From Corythucha ciliata (Eukaryota; Arthropoda; Insecta; Hemiptera; Tingidae), in assembly GCA_038030265.1 (NCBI GenBank), contig CM075937.1, forward strand, positions 24,284,198 to 24,348,197: a stretch of DNA of 64,000 nucleotides. Direction: 5' to 3'. Of this stretch, positions 35,836 to 47,766 are shown in pieces. How positions within the stretch are numbered: position 1 is the stretch's first letter; every line of letters starts with the position of its first letter. Below the pieces are notes generated by a model. That model ran no database searches. It was given only the letters and a program-made list of their open reading frames with translations, and was not told the origin of the DNA. A program made the position numbers and the translations under genes.

Positions 35836-36115
35836 GTTGGTACTGTATGTGTCTTGATTCTGTTAGGTGCTTGTATGTCACAAAATGGGAGAATTTTTCA
35901 ATCCACGAAACTCAGGGCAAAAACCGGCACTGACCGACTTTTTTAAAATTAGCAATTTGTTGAACTTCTTTTCCCAAACGGTACTTTTTTCCTCTGACTT
36001 TTATTTGTTTTGAAAAGAGAGAAGTAGGTATAAAAAATGAGAAGACCCACAATTGACGCTTCACAAAATTATATCAGACGATTTTAAGAGGAATAATTAA
36101 TATTTTTAACATGAT

Positions 36116-36886
36116 TTAAGCCTTTTTCTCTTCGTGAGGTGCAGCAGCCGGATCTTCTACGGGAGGATCGACCTGGGGTGTCGTGGATACCGGAGGAGCA
36201 GTGGACGGCGTTTTTGGCTGCTCAGGTGCTGGCTTGATGGCGGGTGCGTTCGTTTGTACAATGGGAATTTCTTTGGCTTTGTTTTCTTGCGTTCCCTTTT
36301 AAATAGCAAACCCAATGTTTAAAAAATGTTAACGAATTTTTTTGATTTTTTCAGTAAATGAGAAGAGTAACCTTTTTAGGTGCTTGGAGAGTTAGAACGC
36401 CATCGGACGACAAATTGGATTTGAGACCTGAAACATCGACATCCGCCGGCAACTGGTATCGCCGTGTGAATTGTCGAGACACGAGACCGTGTTCATCCGA
36501 TCGTTCTTCGTGCTTACCCTCGACGATGATGAAATTATCGATGACGCGAACTTTAAGCTCCTCCGGTTTAAACTGTTGAACGTCCAGGTTCACTTTGAAT
36601 TCCGTGCCGTCCGACTTGATTGACGAGACGCCCGACTCGCATGGATTCAGATTCCTCCACGGTCGAAGATAACCGGTCCGGAGGGGCGTGTGTAAAAGAG
36701 ACATGGCCGGTTTGAGGGTCTCATCGTCTAATAGGCCCAGTCCGAAACGCTGGTCGTACAGGTCGCCCAGACGCGGACGCCTCAAGTCTTCAAGCTCGCT
36801 CAAAAGAAGTGGAAGGATCGACACTGCAAAATTTTACATTTTTCCCTCGTTAAGGTAACATGTCATTTCATTCCCTTTTACTCACT
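36116..36886 (-). CDS. Small heat-shock protein, l(2)efl/alpha-crystallin type
   Basis: ATP-independent chaperone that holds unfolding proteins. Coding sequence: A at 36886, then 36823-36372, then 36295-36116; 210 aa. The ATG is split: exon 1 ends in A before GTGAGT (intron 36885-36824), and exon 2 begins TGTCGATCC after TTGCAG. The start is fixed by homology at MSILPLLLSELEDL, since insect l(2)efl proteins begin similarly. Alpha-crystallin domain about 66-150: FKVNLDVQQFKPEELKV, IVEGKHEERSDEHG, VSRQFTRRYQLP, SSDGVLTLQAPKK. A 76-bp phase-0 intron follows the last Lys, at the position expected from insect homologues. The Pro-rich C-terminal tail contains IPIV, a plausible IXI oligomerisation motif, and ends HEEKKA. 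AATAAA on this strand at 36005-36000. Confidence 0.95.
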
Positions 36887-36956
36887 TTCGCTTACTTTTG
36901 GAATTTATTTCACTTCTAGCTACAACCGTCAACTGGTTAGTCATACGACCGTTTCG

Positions 36957-36994
36957 CCCCTATTTATATACCAACCCTATTTGCTCTTCTCGAA
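36957..36994 (-). promoter_or_regulatory. Heat-shock promoter: TATA box and HSE-like site
   Basis: On the minus strand, TATATAAATAGGGG (36970-36957) lies about 70-85 bp upstream of the first exon end, right for a start site near 36930. Further upstream, TTCTCGAA (36994-36987) is a TTCnnGAA pair as bound by heat-shock factor; a less regular AAGAAGC block lies near 37025. Stress-inducible transcription is inferred. Confidence 0.6.
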
Positions 36995-37486
36995 TGATTA
37001 ACGATTCCACCAGTTTTAAAAAAAGCTTCTTGTTTTAAATTTAAGCTTTAAACTCATCTAGAACTGAAAAACCAGTTTCCATTAGGGTGTGATGGGGGTT
37101 AAGGGGATTTCAAGTACACAGTTCGCAAGATTTTGCTCTATTTATAAAATGAGAATCAACACTACTCCCCCTCCCATAATTGCTGGCTAGCCGTATCAAG
37201 CTTGTAAACAAATAATTTATTTCCCTTTATTTTCAAATTCAAGTTATTCCTGGAATGCTTGGAGGTGTTAGTGCACATTATGTCGGCTGCTATCCGGGCT
37301 TTTCTATTTTTCTTTTTCATTCCGCACCGCGTGACCTTCCAAAATCTTCTTTTTGAATGACAGCCAACTTCGACACTTCTTAAATGGAGTTTGGCTGGGT
37401 TATTACTTATAAGCGTATTTTGCTCATCCATCATACTCATCTGATTATTTTTTTTTTCTTGCAGGCATATATCCAACTAGCATATA

Positions 37487-39423
37487 CAGGGTGTTTGAAA
37501 ATTCGACGCTCAGCCCAAAACTGGTCATAGTACAGCTGATTTGTGGTCGAAATTACTAAATTCACTTTTCCGGAATTCAGCTTGGTTTTCGAGTTATTCC
37601 ACCATTTTTAATTTTTTGCGGGGCTATATATTTTTTGAAATACTTGCTCCCGGCCGCTCTAGAATCAATTCTAGCCCAAAACTAATTGGGTCATTCGAAA
37701 GAGCGCACAATTATCTTTAAAATGACTGTATTGTATTATGAATTTGGCCATTTTTTCAGGGTACTAACGCTGCTGGAAAGTGATATTTTTTCATCTTTGT
37801 ATCTTTCCCTAGTTCTTCAGCTGCGATTTTCTCCCACTCCTTAAAGGAAAGTATTTTTTGGGGTTTATTGGAAAAACTTCCTCATTTTGTTAGCTTTCAA
37901 ATGGAGTGTAATAGTCCCGGGATTTTACAAGTATTCGCGAAGAAGTAGCTGTTAGAAGAGTAAAAACCGATGGGCTTTGTGAAGAATTACAGAACTTTTT
38001 TAGAGGAAAAGTGTTTTGATGAAGATAAGTGTTTTGAAGCCAGAGTTGGTGAGGTGAGAGACAGGGACCTCTCGGAGTGTCTGAATGTAAGCTAATAAAT
38101 TACAAAAAGTACAAGAATGCAATTGAAAAAACAGTCGATATTCGGAATTAGTGATGGGTAATGAATGAGGGGAACGATAACTGATTGAGCCAAAGTTCTC
38201 CTTGTGCGAAAAGGGACATCAATCAGGAATTTGGCGACGTTTTTGTGCATTACAAGAAGACGTAATCGTTGAAACAATCGCGAAAAATTAAATGCCAAAG
38301 AATTTGCATTTTCATTTTTCCTATAAGCACATTCACTCGAAACTGGTGTTGGTAATGTATTACCTTCGTGGCATGAGATTAAACCCCCAATACATGGGAA
38401 CTTCAGCAATTTTAAGTCCCTCATCGGGGTGATCCCTCAGATACCTCCTTAACCTAAAACGTCGAGGTATGACGAGCAGAAAATCATTTACGACTCTTTC
38501 CTCATCAGTAGATTCCTATACACCGATTATTTGCGGTTCTGCTCTTTTTGAGCGAATTGAGGATGTTTTATATCCGTTGAGAGACCAGTGAAAGTATTTC
38601 TGCGTTACTGCTAAAAACTCATCCAAATTCTGTTTTACGAAGGCAGCGCCGAATCTTGGTTGATGTCGGTCTACACATAAGGAGGAACATTTGGTTGCAG
38701 ATGAAGGGTCGCTCTTTCTACAATGAACGGCACTTCGTACTTTTTCCTTAAACATTGGCTGTTTTTTCAATAATTACTTATTTATCTATGCTGTTCTTGT
38801 AATTTATTAGCTCACATTCAGACATTCTGAGAGGCCCTGCCTCTCCCCTCACCAACTCTGGCTTCAAAACATACTTCTAATCTAAAAACGATCTCTCATT
38901 CCCCATCAAAGCCCGTCGGTTTTTACTATTCAAACAGCTAATTCTTTACAAATACTTGTAAAATCCGAGGCTATTGCACTCAATTTGAAAGCTGACAAAA
39001 TGAGGAAGTTTTTCCAATAAACCCAAAAAAATATTTTCCTTTAAGGAGTGGGAGAAAATCGCAGCTGAAAAACATGGGAAAGATACAAAGATAAAAAAAC
39101 ATCACTTTCCAGCAGCTTTAGCGCCCTGAGGAAATGACCAAATTCATAATACAATAAATGACCAAATTCATGATACAATACAGTCATTTTGAAGAAAACT
39201 GTGCGCTCTTTCGAATGACCCAATTAGTTTTGAGCTAGAATTGATTCTAGAGCGGCCGGGAGCAAGTATTCCAAAAAAAATATAGCCCCACGAAAAAATT
39301 AAAGATGGTGTAATAACTCGAAAACCAAGCTGAATTTTGAAAAAGTGAATGTAGTAATTTCGACCACAAATCAGCTGTACTACGACCAGTTTTCGGCTGA
39401 GCATCGAATTTTCGAATACCCTG
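37487..39423. mobile_element. Foldback element FB-A, complete
   Basis: TA-flanked on both sides (TATACAGGG and CCCTGTATA). Tips CAGGGTGTTTGAAAATTCGA and TCGAATTTTCGAATACCCTG. Arms of about 630 bp (37487-38112 and 38795-39423) share TGCTCCCGGCCGCTCTAGAA and TCGACCACAAATCAGCTGTA (forward or reverse). The loop of about 680 bp has no recognisable protein; a 110-codon frame at 38092-38424 is unsupported. The right arm contains a local duplication of ATGACCAAATTCAT. A truncated relative lies at 7957-8980. Confidence 0.85.
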
Positions 39424-39959
39424 TATATGTATACAATGTCTACTTTCGAAGCTCTCTGTGAAAGGTGGAAGGGGGTAAAGCGACCACAATTGTGTAGAAC
39501 AAGGTCGCATTGACTTCCGAATATACGCCAAAACATTTTTGGGACCTAATTATCAAAGCCTAATTAAAAATTATTATTCAGTTTTTTAAAGTAAAGCATC
39601 GATTCAAGTTCGGCAGCTTCATGGCAAATTACACATTGTATAGCCAAACCCCCTCAAAGTGGCCAAAAATGAGTGTTTTGACCAATAATTCAAAGTGTTT
39701 CGATTTGGCCCGAACGCGGATTATTAGTCTCTCGAAGAATTAAGATCTGCAAAACGTTTCCGACCACAAAAGGTGCCATCCAACCTCAAAGTGGCCAAAA
39801 ATAAGTGTTTCATGTTGCCCTCCATTTCGGCCACATTCCAGTGCCGACCTTGGACATTATGCGCCCCCGGGCGAATATTTCACCAGCGCCCCATGAAGTC
39901 ACCGTTCACATTGAGACACATTCTCCACTTTAACCGCGAATTGGCGTTTTCTCTACATA

Positions 39960-40942
39960 CAGGGTGTTCCAGGAGGAAACGTCAATTCTTGCACATGTTG
40001 TACTACTGATAGCGTTTCCCATTTGCAAAAAATTTGCAACGCGGCAATTCATTTCCACCCGTCTTCTCCAGGAACATATGATTTAATTAAGAGTGGACGG
40101 GTGGAAATGAACTGCCCAAATGCAGAATTTTGTGCAAATGGGAAACGCTATGAGTAGGGCGAACCAAAATGACCATATGGACATAGGGTCGGAAACGCTT
40201 CGTTTCAGAGTTACAAGGAATTTAGTGTTTTTTGAGCCACATCACCTCTTTTCCACAAAAAGTGGTCTTAACGGACTAACCGTTCAACATAGAACAAAAT
40301 AAATTACATTTATAAAAAGAGCACAAAATTTAACATTGGAAGAATCAGGAATAACATATTAAAAACGTCTTTACGTTTTGTTATTTCTGGAAAAATCGAA
40401 AAAGTGTTACGTTGAATTTTCGTGTTTCTTTCAGAGGCGAATTTCGCTCAATCTTCAGTTGGTCGGGCATTGACCAATTATTGTAAAAACGTGCACATTA
40501 TGTGAGCTTTCGGATGTGAAAATCGGTTAAATATTTACTGAGATATGACACGAAAGGTTCGGAAAAACAGTGCAGAATCGTCAAAATAAGCCATATTGCA
40601 GCTGCCAGGTAAAATCACCCAAAATTGTTTTCGACTTCAAAATAACGCCATAATTCAAAGAAACAATTATTTAAGAAAAATTAGTGCACCATATCCATCG
40701 TAATCATCATCCCCACCACTTTCACTAGTTAATACTCGTTTAATTAGTTTTTCAGGTATCCTACCGTAATTATTTTAGTTTAAAATTTATTTTTCTGGTG
40801 CAAATCATGGTGAAAGAAACAGGAAAATTCAACGCAACACTTTTTCGATTTTTCTAAAAATAACTAAACATACATAAAGACGATTTTAATACGTTATTCC
40901 TGATTTTTCCAATGTTAAATTTTTGCTCTTTTCAGAAATGTA
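39960..40942. mobile_element. Foldback element FB-C, copy 2, right-truncated
   Basis: TA then CAGGGTGTTCCAGGAGG. It follows FB-C copy 1 through TTGCACATGTTGTACTACT, TAGGGCGAACCAAAATGACC and TTCGTTTCAGAGTTACA. The right arm (about 40780-40942) stops at CAGAAATGTAATTT, without the distal tip. A MITE splits the left arm at 40010-40150. Confidence 0.8.
40010..40150. mobile_element. TAGCG-family MITE with 3-bp target duplication
   Basis: Best-preserved copy: TAGCGTTTCCCATTTGC and GCAAATGGGAAACGCTA ends, core CATTTCCACCCGTCTTCTCC with its reverse partner. TGA occurs immediately outside both ends, and removing the insert restores the FB-C sequence CTACTGAGTAGGG, so a 3-bp TGA duplication is well supported. 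A TGA/TNA-type duplication fits PIF/Harbinger-like elements. Confidence 0.85.
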
Positions 40943-40949
40943 ATTTATA

Positions 40950-41160
40950 ATTTGCGATTTTTCTCAATTCTTGCCCTAAATTAGCCTTTTTTTTAAATTG
41001 GCCACGAAGTGGCTTCCGGAAACCACGGCTTGCTATTTTCTCAATTTTCTTTGAATTGGCAAATTTTCTCTAATTAACCCTCAATTAGAGCCATTTATCT
41101 TGATTACAACCGCACATTAGCGTAAATGATAAAAACGCGTAATGATAAAAAAGTGTAGAT
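40950..41160. repeat. Short degenerate array fragment
   Basis: Repeated TTTTCTCAATTCTTGCCC, TTTCTCAATTTTC and AATTAGCC-like units. These are the reverse complement in style of the array at 61380-62995 (AAATTGAGAAAATCGCTAATT). Confidence 0.5.
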
Positions 41161-41427
41161 ACAATGATCAGTATTTCACAGCTATTAAAAATTGAAAAAA
41201 ATAGTTTTGAAATATTGACAAATCAAATGCGCTTCCTGAGCCATTTTTTCTCGTCCATCCCCCCCCCCTTAAAAGCCGGCGCTGGCCACATTTATCCGCT
41301 TCCACATTTGGCCAGCTAGGTCCACCTGCGTCGAGGCTTTCCTAGAACTTCGGGCCATATATATTAAACGTGGCCGTAACCCCCAGGAAAATGGGCTGAA
41401 GTGGCGAACATCGTGAGAATCACAGAG

Positions 41428-41607
41428 AGATCTCCTTCAACCGATGGAAAATCTTTGGGAAATGGCGACCGTGTGTTGGATTTTTGGCAAAAATGGCCAA
41501 AAAATAGAAATGGACGAAACCTCCCATATCAGGGTTTCTCATCACGGGTATTCGGAAAATAGAAAAAGATTTTCCATCGGACGAGCTGTTGAAGGAGTTC
41601 TCCCCAT
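41428..41607. repeat. Inverted-repeat element, about 180 bp
   Basis: CTCCTTCAACCGATGGAAAA at the left and TTTTCCATCGG then TTGAAGGAG at the right form the arms. The centre contains repeated GGCAAAAATGGCCAAAAA. Possibly a small MITE just outside the TIR element that starts at 41692. Confidence 0.5.
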
Positions 41608-43632
41608 GATTCCGGTGATTTTGGCCGCTTCGGCCCATTTTCCGAGGCCTCACGAATTTTCCTGTAGGCGGTGGCTGCATTATCATCAGCCCATGGGCGT
41701 AGCCAGAGGGGGATAGTTGCCCTCCTCTAGACTCAAAAGCGAAGACTCAGTGGGGCAGGTGCCCACCCCTAGATACCGTCGTTGGATGTCCAAATCCTTC
41801 AGGGTCGCCACATTTTTTTACGTTCACACTCACGAAAAAAATCATTTCTCGAATTTTGCTCACTAAAAAACCAAATTTCGCCACCTTTGTGATAAAATTA
41901 GCAGTTTTGTGCGAAAATCACAGTATCAGTACCTACTAGAATAGCCATTTTTGTGCTACAATTACCATTTTTGTCCTAGAACACAATTCTTGTGCTAAAA
42001 TCGCCAGTTTTGAGGTAAAACCACTTAATTTATTTTTTTTTTAGATGAAATCGCCAGTTTGCAGTGAAAAAATATTTTTTTGTTAGAAGTTTTAGGGTAA
42101 AAACTTCAATTTTCGGCTAAAAACGTTAGATCAAAAGAAAATTTGCCAGTTTTGTGGTAAAAACAGTTTTGTGGTTTGGGGGGGGGGTGAACGTTTCATT
42201 TTGGGGGGAAATTTGTCAAATTTAGTTCGAGGGTAAAATATTGTCTTGATATCTTCAGTTTTTATTATAAAAGGCCAGTTTTGGCGTGAAATCCTTAGTT
42301 TAGGAGGATTTCAACTCGAAAATTGACGATTTTAGTTCAATATATCAAAGATTTCACGCCAAAGGTGACGTATTACATCAAAACTGAATATTTTACCCTT
42401 AAACTTGTCAGTTTTTCCTTGAAAAAAAGGAAATTTACCCCAAAACTGGTGGTTTTTACTACGAAGCAGAAGTTTTTTCAATCCAAAATTCAAGTTTCTA
42501 CTTTAAAACTATTAATAACCAGAGGCCTGACTTTTCACTAAGAAACTGCCAATTTCACCCTTAAAAAAATAATGGGTTTACCTTAAAACTAAAAATTACG
42601 TCAGAGCATTCAAGACAGAGTCGTCAGCTTTAACGTAAAATCATATTTTCAGGGAAAACGTCAGTTTTGGACTGAAATTGTCAGTTTTGGTGTAAATTAT
42701 ACAGTTTCGGGGTAAAATAATCACTTTTGGAGGGGAATAACCACCAGTTATGGGGTAAAATCGTCCGTTTATAAAGGTACGTAACGTGAGTTTTTGGGAT
42801 AGCATCGTAAGATTTTGAAAGTTGAAACCGTCATTTTTTCGGATAAAATTTTGTCAGTTTTTGTAGTGAAATGTTCGGACAAATACACTTCGGGCTTCGC
42901 AAGTTGCAGGAGTCAAATAATCAGTTTTAGAGTAAAATCTTCCTTATTCGGTTGAAAAATGTTATTTTCATAGTAAAATAACAATTTTCTGTGTAAAATA
43001 CTCAATTTTAAGGTGAAACCGTAAACGTTTTGGGGCAAAAAGGCCAGTTATCCAGTGACATCTTTTGCGGTATAACTCGTCAGCTTTTTTTTCGTCGTGA
43101 AATTGTCTGTTTTGGTGTAATCTCGTCTTATTTGGGAACAATAATCGTCAGTAGTGTGGTGGAAACGTTGGCATTGTGGTGAAATAGTCAGTATTGTGGT
43201 GAAGTAGACAGTTTTGTGTTAAAATCGTCAGACTTTTCAATGCAGAATCGTAATGGTTCGGTGTAAAATCATCCCTTTTGGGGAAAATGACAGTTGTAGT
43301 GTGAAATTGTCAGCTTTGGAGTAAAATGTCCAGTTTTGGGGAGGTGCTGTTAGCGTGGAATTTTGGGGTTAAAACCTACAGTTTTAGGTAATATGGCAAT
43401 TTTTTGTTGTGAAAACATCGGAATAATACACTTCACGTTTGTAGTAAAATCGTCAGTTTTAGAGTAAAATCTCCAACTTTCTGGTTACAAATAGACAGTA
43501 TAGTAACAAAATAAACAGTTTCGGAGTAAAATATTCATTTTTAAGGTAAAACCACCAAATGTTTTGGGGTAAAATTACCACTTTTGTAGTGATATTACCA
43601 CTTTTGGGGTAATACGCCGTCAGCTTTGGCGT

Positions 43633-43765
43633 TGTTACCCTATTGCCCAGACCTTCCCCTTCTTCGACACTCCACAATTAATAATCTTAATGATAAATCA
43701 TATGGAAAAAAATACAAGTTTTGTTGTTGTTGTTGTTCTGAATCGTGATTTGTGATCTCATTACA
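43633..43765 (+). repeat. 5' LTR of the Gypsy element
   Basis: 133 bp, TGTTACCCTATTGCC to GATCTCATTACA. It differs from the 3' LTR (137 bp) in a TTG-repeat length, a small insertion around CCCCAATCCCC and a few substitutions, so the insertion is not brand new. Confidence 0.9.
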
Positions 43766-43788
43766 TGGTGGCAGCGTTCTGAGACCCA

Positions 43789-44232
43789 ATGCCGAGGAAA
43801 CGACAAGAACTTCCGGATGAACGGGAGAGTTCTCCTGGAAAGTTAGCGGTGAATCCAGAAAAAAGTTCCGGTTCAAGTTCGATAAAAAGAGGGGGAATTG
43901 AATCATTCTCGTCCAAACCGGAGGAATGGCAGCAGCTGTGGAAAAAGAGGTTCAATCGCTACAGATGTGTTTCTGGCTTGGAAAATGAATCGGGAGTTAA
44001 GCAAGTCAACTCCCTTCTATTTGCCATGGGATGTCAGGCTGAAAATGTTTTGCTGTCGGCAGGAATTTCAGAAGATGACGAGCAAGATTACGACGAAGTC
44101 ATCTGTAAACTAGACAAGTATTTCCTTCCAATGACGAACATCGTGTATGAACGAGCATTGTTTAACTTGAAGAAACAAGAATGTCACGAACCTGTGGGTC
44201 AGTTTATAAATGACCAGGGGGTCAACCATTAG
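43789..44232 (+). pseudogene. Gypsy gag, N-terminal part, interrupted
   Basis: Capsid-like polyprotein start: a charged N-terminus, then WKKRFNRYRCVSGLE and QVNSLLFAMGCQAENVL, typical of Mag-lineage gag. The frame runs into the MITE at 44216 and stops at 44230-44232 within it. Gag continues beyond the MITE at about 44351 with TLKESLIRDRIVVGI. In a working element gag forms the particle. Confidence 0.85.
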
Positions 44233-44350
44233 CTAGCGTTAAAAAATTATTGCAAGCGGTAACTAGGGACGCTCTATCACAAATAATGTTATAACGCCAT
44301 AGATACCGCGTTTTGACGGTATTTTTACGCTAGCTCATGGTTGACCCCCT
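44216..44350. mobile_element. 135-bp GGGGGTCAACC MITE inside gag
   Basis: Ends AGGGGGTCAACCAT and ATGGTTGACCCCCT; inner arms TAGCTAGCG and CGCTAGCT. The interior matches the truncated copy at 6954-7063, including ACCGTCAAAACGCGGTATCT read in reverse. It interrupts gag of the Gypsy element. A clear target duplication is not visible. Confidence 0.85.
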
Positions 44351-46748
44351 GTACTACCTCGCCGAACGTTGTGATTACGGCACTCTGAAAGAAAGCCTCA
44401 TTCGAGACAGAATCGTCGTTGGCATAAACAACAAAACCCTCTCCGAAGAATTACAATTGATGAGTAAATTGACTTTGGATGACGCAGTTAGAAAAGTTAA
44501 GAATTTCGAACTTGTCAAGCTTCAACAAAAACTGTTACTGGCACAAGCAGACGATTCTGGTGAATGTGAGGAAATACGCAATCACACAGCGTCCAATGCA
44601 AACAGGTGTCCTCCCGGAAGAAGAAGAATAGTGAGTCAGTCTAAACTTTGTTCATGGTGCGGTTCAACTAATTTGCAAGGGAAAACTGAGTGTCCTGCTC
44701 GAGAATCCAGGTGTTTTAACTGTGACAAGAGTGGCCATTTTGCTAAAGTGTGTTACAATCGTAAAGTAATAAGAGAAATAAGAAAAGAAGCTGACAAAGA
44801 GAGTTCTGATGACGACATTGTGTTTATTTCTAGTCTGAGCTCTGATTCTAATAAACTCCTAACAAAATACGAGGTAGAAATTTATCTAGATGGAATAAAA
44901 CACACTTTCAGAATTGACTGTGGTGCAGACGTTACGGTAATTCCTCATGACCTTGTTCCAAAATGTCGAAAATTAACGAAAACAAACAACATTTTGTCAA
45001 CTGCCTCGGGGGATAAATTACACGTCACTGGGAATTTCATTGCTTCACTACAATTAAATGAAAAAGAGTGCAAAGAAATCATTTATGCAGTCAAGGGTTT
45101 AAAACAACCGTTGCTAGGAAAACCGGCTATCGAAGCGTTAAATTTAATAACTTTAAATATTAATGAATTGAAAAATCCAGTAATAAATCCTTCCACGTAC
45201 TCAACACTGGAGGAAGTGAAGAGTGCGTATCCGAAATTGTTCAACGGACTGGGAAAAATGAAAGCTGAAGTTGACCTAGAAGTAAATCCACAGGCCATTC
45301 CAAAAGCAATTTACACTGCTCGATCTGTATCCCTTCCTCTAAGAAATGCGGTCAAGGATGAATTAGACAGAATGTTAGCTTTGGGTGTGATTAAAAAAGT
45401 AACAGAGCCAACTGATTGGTGTCATCCTATGGTTGTCAAGCAAAAACCAAATGGAAAAGTTCGTATATGCATAGACCCCTCTAGTTTGAACCCGTTTTTG
45501 AAAAGACCAGTAAATTCATTTCCACCTATCGAACGGCTGCTAGGGCAGACGGGAAATTCGAAATTTTTCTCGAAACTCGACGCTAACTCTGGGTTCTGGC
45601 TAATCCCTTTGTCTCCGAGTTCATCGAAGCTAACAACTTTCCTTACTCCATTTGGGAAATTTTCGTTCACCAGGATGCCGTTAGGATTATCGGTAGCACC
45701 AGATTTTTTTCAAAACAGAATGGACAGTATCCTTGAAAACATTCCAGGGGTTCTCAGTTATATGGATGATGTGTTGGTTATGGGTTCGTCAAAAGAAGAG
45801 CACGACCATCGTCTTAAACAGGTTCTGGACCGCATGGAACATGAAGGAGTAACTTTAAATCCGGATAAATGTCTCATTCGAAAGGAAGAAATATCATTTC
45901 TAGGAAATTTAATTACTTCAGAAGGGATAAGACCTGATCCAAAACACACAAAAGCTTTAAGGGAAACGCCAACTCCTCTCAACACAACCGAAGTCAAGAA
46001 GTTTCTAGGGTTGTTCAACCATTTAGGCAAATTTATTAAACATGGTTCTGAAATCGTAGCCCCAATTCGAGGCCTTCTAAAAAAAGGTGAGGAGTTCGTC
46101 TGGGGCCCGGACCAAGAAAAAGCTTTTAACGTCGCTAAAAATACCCTTTCCGAAGCGCCCGTCCTGATGCCTTACAAGTTAGACAGGAAGACGGTGATCG
46201 CAAGTGATGCTTCTTCCTCTGGGATAGGTGCAGTTTTGTTACAAGAAGATAGTTTGAGTAGCACACTACGACCCGTTGCATATGCGTCAAAGAGTCTAAC
46301 TAGTACCCAGCAAAATTATTCTCAAATAGAGAAAGAAGCTTACGCCATCACTTGGGCCTGTGAGAGATTTTGGCAATTCATAATTGGCCGAGAATTTCTA
46401 ATTCAGACAGATCATAAGCCTCTTATATCTCTTCTAGGAAAGAAAGGACTGCACGAACTACCGATCAGGATTCAAAGATTCAAAATGCGCCTAATGAGGT
46501 TCGATTATAATATCGAATACGTTCCTGGAAAAAAACTTATTACAGCAGATTTTTTATCTCGAGCACCTCTGACTGATACGGATGACGAACGGTTCACAGA
46601 GGAAACGGAGGCTTACATTCAATTTCTAACGACGAAACAAACTCGAAGCGTTTCGAAGAAGCTGTTTAATTCAATCAAGGACAAGCAAAACACTGAATTT
46701 GGAGACCTAAGAGACATGTGTTGTGGGTTGGCCACAACACAAAGCTAA
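44351..46748 (+). pseudogene. Gypsy gag C-terminus, protease, reverse transcriptase and RNase H
   Basis: One long frame (803 codons if counted from the ATG in the MITE at 44337). It holds a zinc knuckle CFNCDKSGHFAKVC (CX2CX4HX4C), an aspartic protease with IDCGAD (about residue 194; Cys replaces the usual Ser or Thr of DSG/DTG), RT blocks RICIDPSSLN and SKLDANSGFW, catalytic YMDD at about 475-478, RNase H with SDASSSGIGAVL, and TDHKPL. The frame ends at 46748 after CGLATTQS, where integrase would be expected to continue, so a frameshift lies near 46715. Confidence 0.9.
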
Positions 46749-47397
46749 TGTCCAGCAAAATTTACGAGTTTTCTGGACACATACAACTACAATAACAGAA
46801 AAAGATGACATGCTCTGGAAAAACGAAAGAATCATTGTCCCTACTTCGATCAGGAAAGAATTGCTGGAACGTATTCACGCCGGTCATCAAGGTATAGAAA
46901 AGAGTTTAAAAAGGGCGAATGAAACCGTTTGGTGGCCTGGAATCACAAAAGATATAACAAATTTTGTCAACAATTGTACTGAATCCATTACAAATAGGCC
47001 AATGAACCATCTTCCCCTCATCCTGATGCCTGTACCCGATCGTCCGTGGGAAAGAATAGGTGTAGACTTGGCGATGTACAAAGGTGAAAACTTTTTAGTA
47101 GCAGTAGATTATTATTCGAAGTTCCTGGAATTTGTTCCTCTCTCCGACATATCTACTACTAACGTAATTACCGCGATAAAACAATTTTTTTCAAGACATG
47201 GAATACCAGATGAAATCATGACAGACTGTGGATCGCAGTTTGAGTCCAAGGACTGGACTAATTTTCAAAAGGTTTATGGTTTCGAGCATCTCAAGAGTAG
47301 TCCCCTGCATCATCAAAGCAATGGACAAGCTGAAAGTGCAGTAAAAATTATCAAGAATCTGCTCAAAAAGAATAGGGATATATACATGGCGCTGTAA
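46723..47397 (+). pseudogene. Gypsy integrase, frameshifted and damaged
   Basis: In a different frame from RT. Zinc-binding region HAGHQG then NNCTES, where the second Cys of HHCC is Ser. Catalytic core shows the DDE set: GVDLA, MTDCGSQF and QSNGQAES. The frame stops at 47397 after DIYMAL. The matching continuation (CGLSPSELLMQ) is in another frame just after, and a basic tail follows at about 47480-47740. At least two disabling indels; inactive. Confidence 0.88.
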
Positions 47398-47766
47398 TAT
47401 ATAACTCAACTCCAACTAGCTGTGGTTTAAGCCCGTCTGAGCTTCTGATGCAACGAGTACTGCAAAGCAACTTGCCCTTAACACAAGCAAAGTTATAAAT
47501 CATGATGAAATACAAAAACTGCAGCGGAAATCAAAGGACAAGCAGAAGAAATACTTCGATCGAGGACATCGGCTTCAAAAAGAAAGACGGTTCAATCAAA
47601 ACTCAAAGGTGTGGATAGAGGACCGGAAAGAAGCAGCAAAAATAGTCCAGAAGAGCCCTCAGCCTCGCCAATACGTTGTTAGGAACGAAACCGGAACTCA
47701 TTACCGAAGAAACGAGAGATACCTAAAACCCCTACCGTGAAAAAAAAAAAAAAAAAAAAATGGAAC

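Noticed and set aside
38092..38424. 110-codon frame in the FB-A loop as a transposase
   Set aside because: No DDE/DDD pattern or helix-turn-helix visible; the truncated copy at 8 kb does not preserve an equivalent frame in any way I could confirm.
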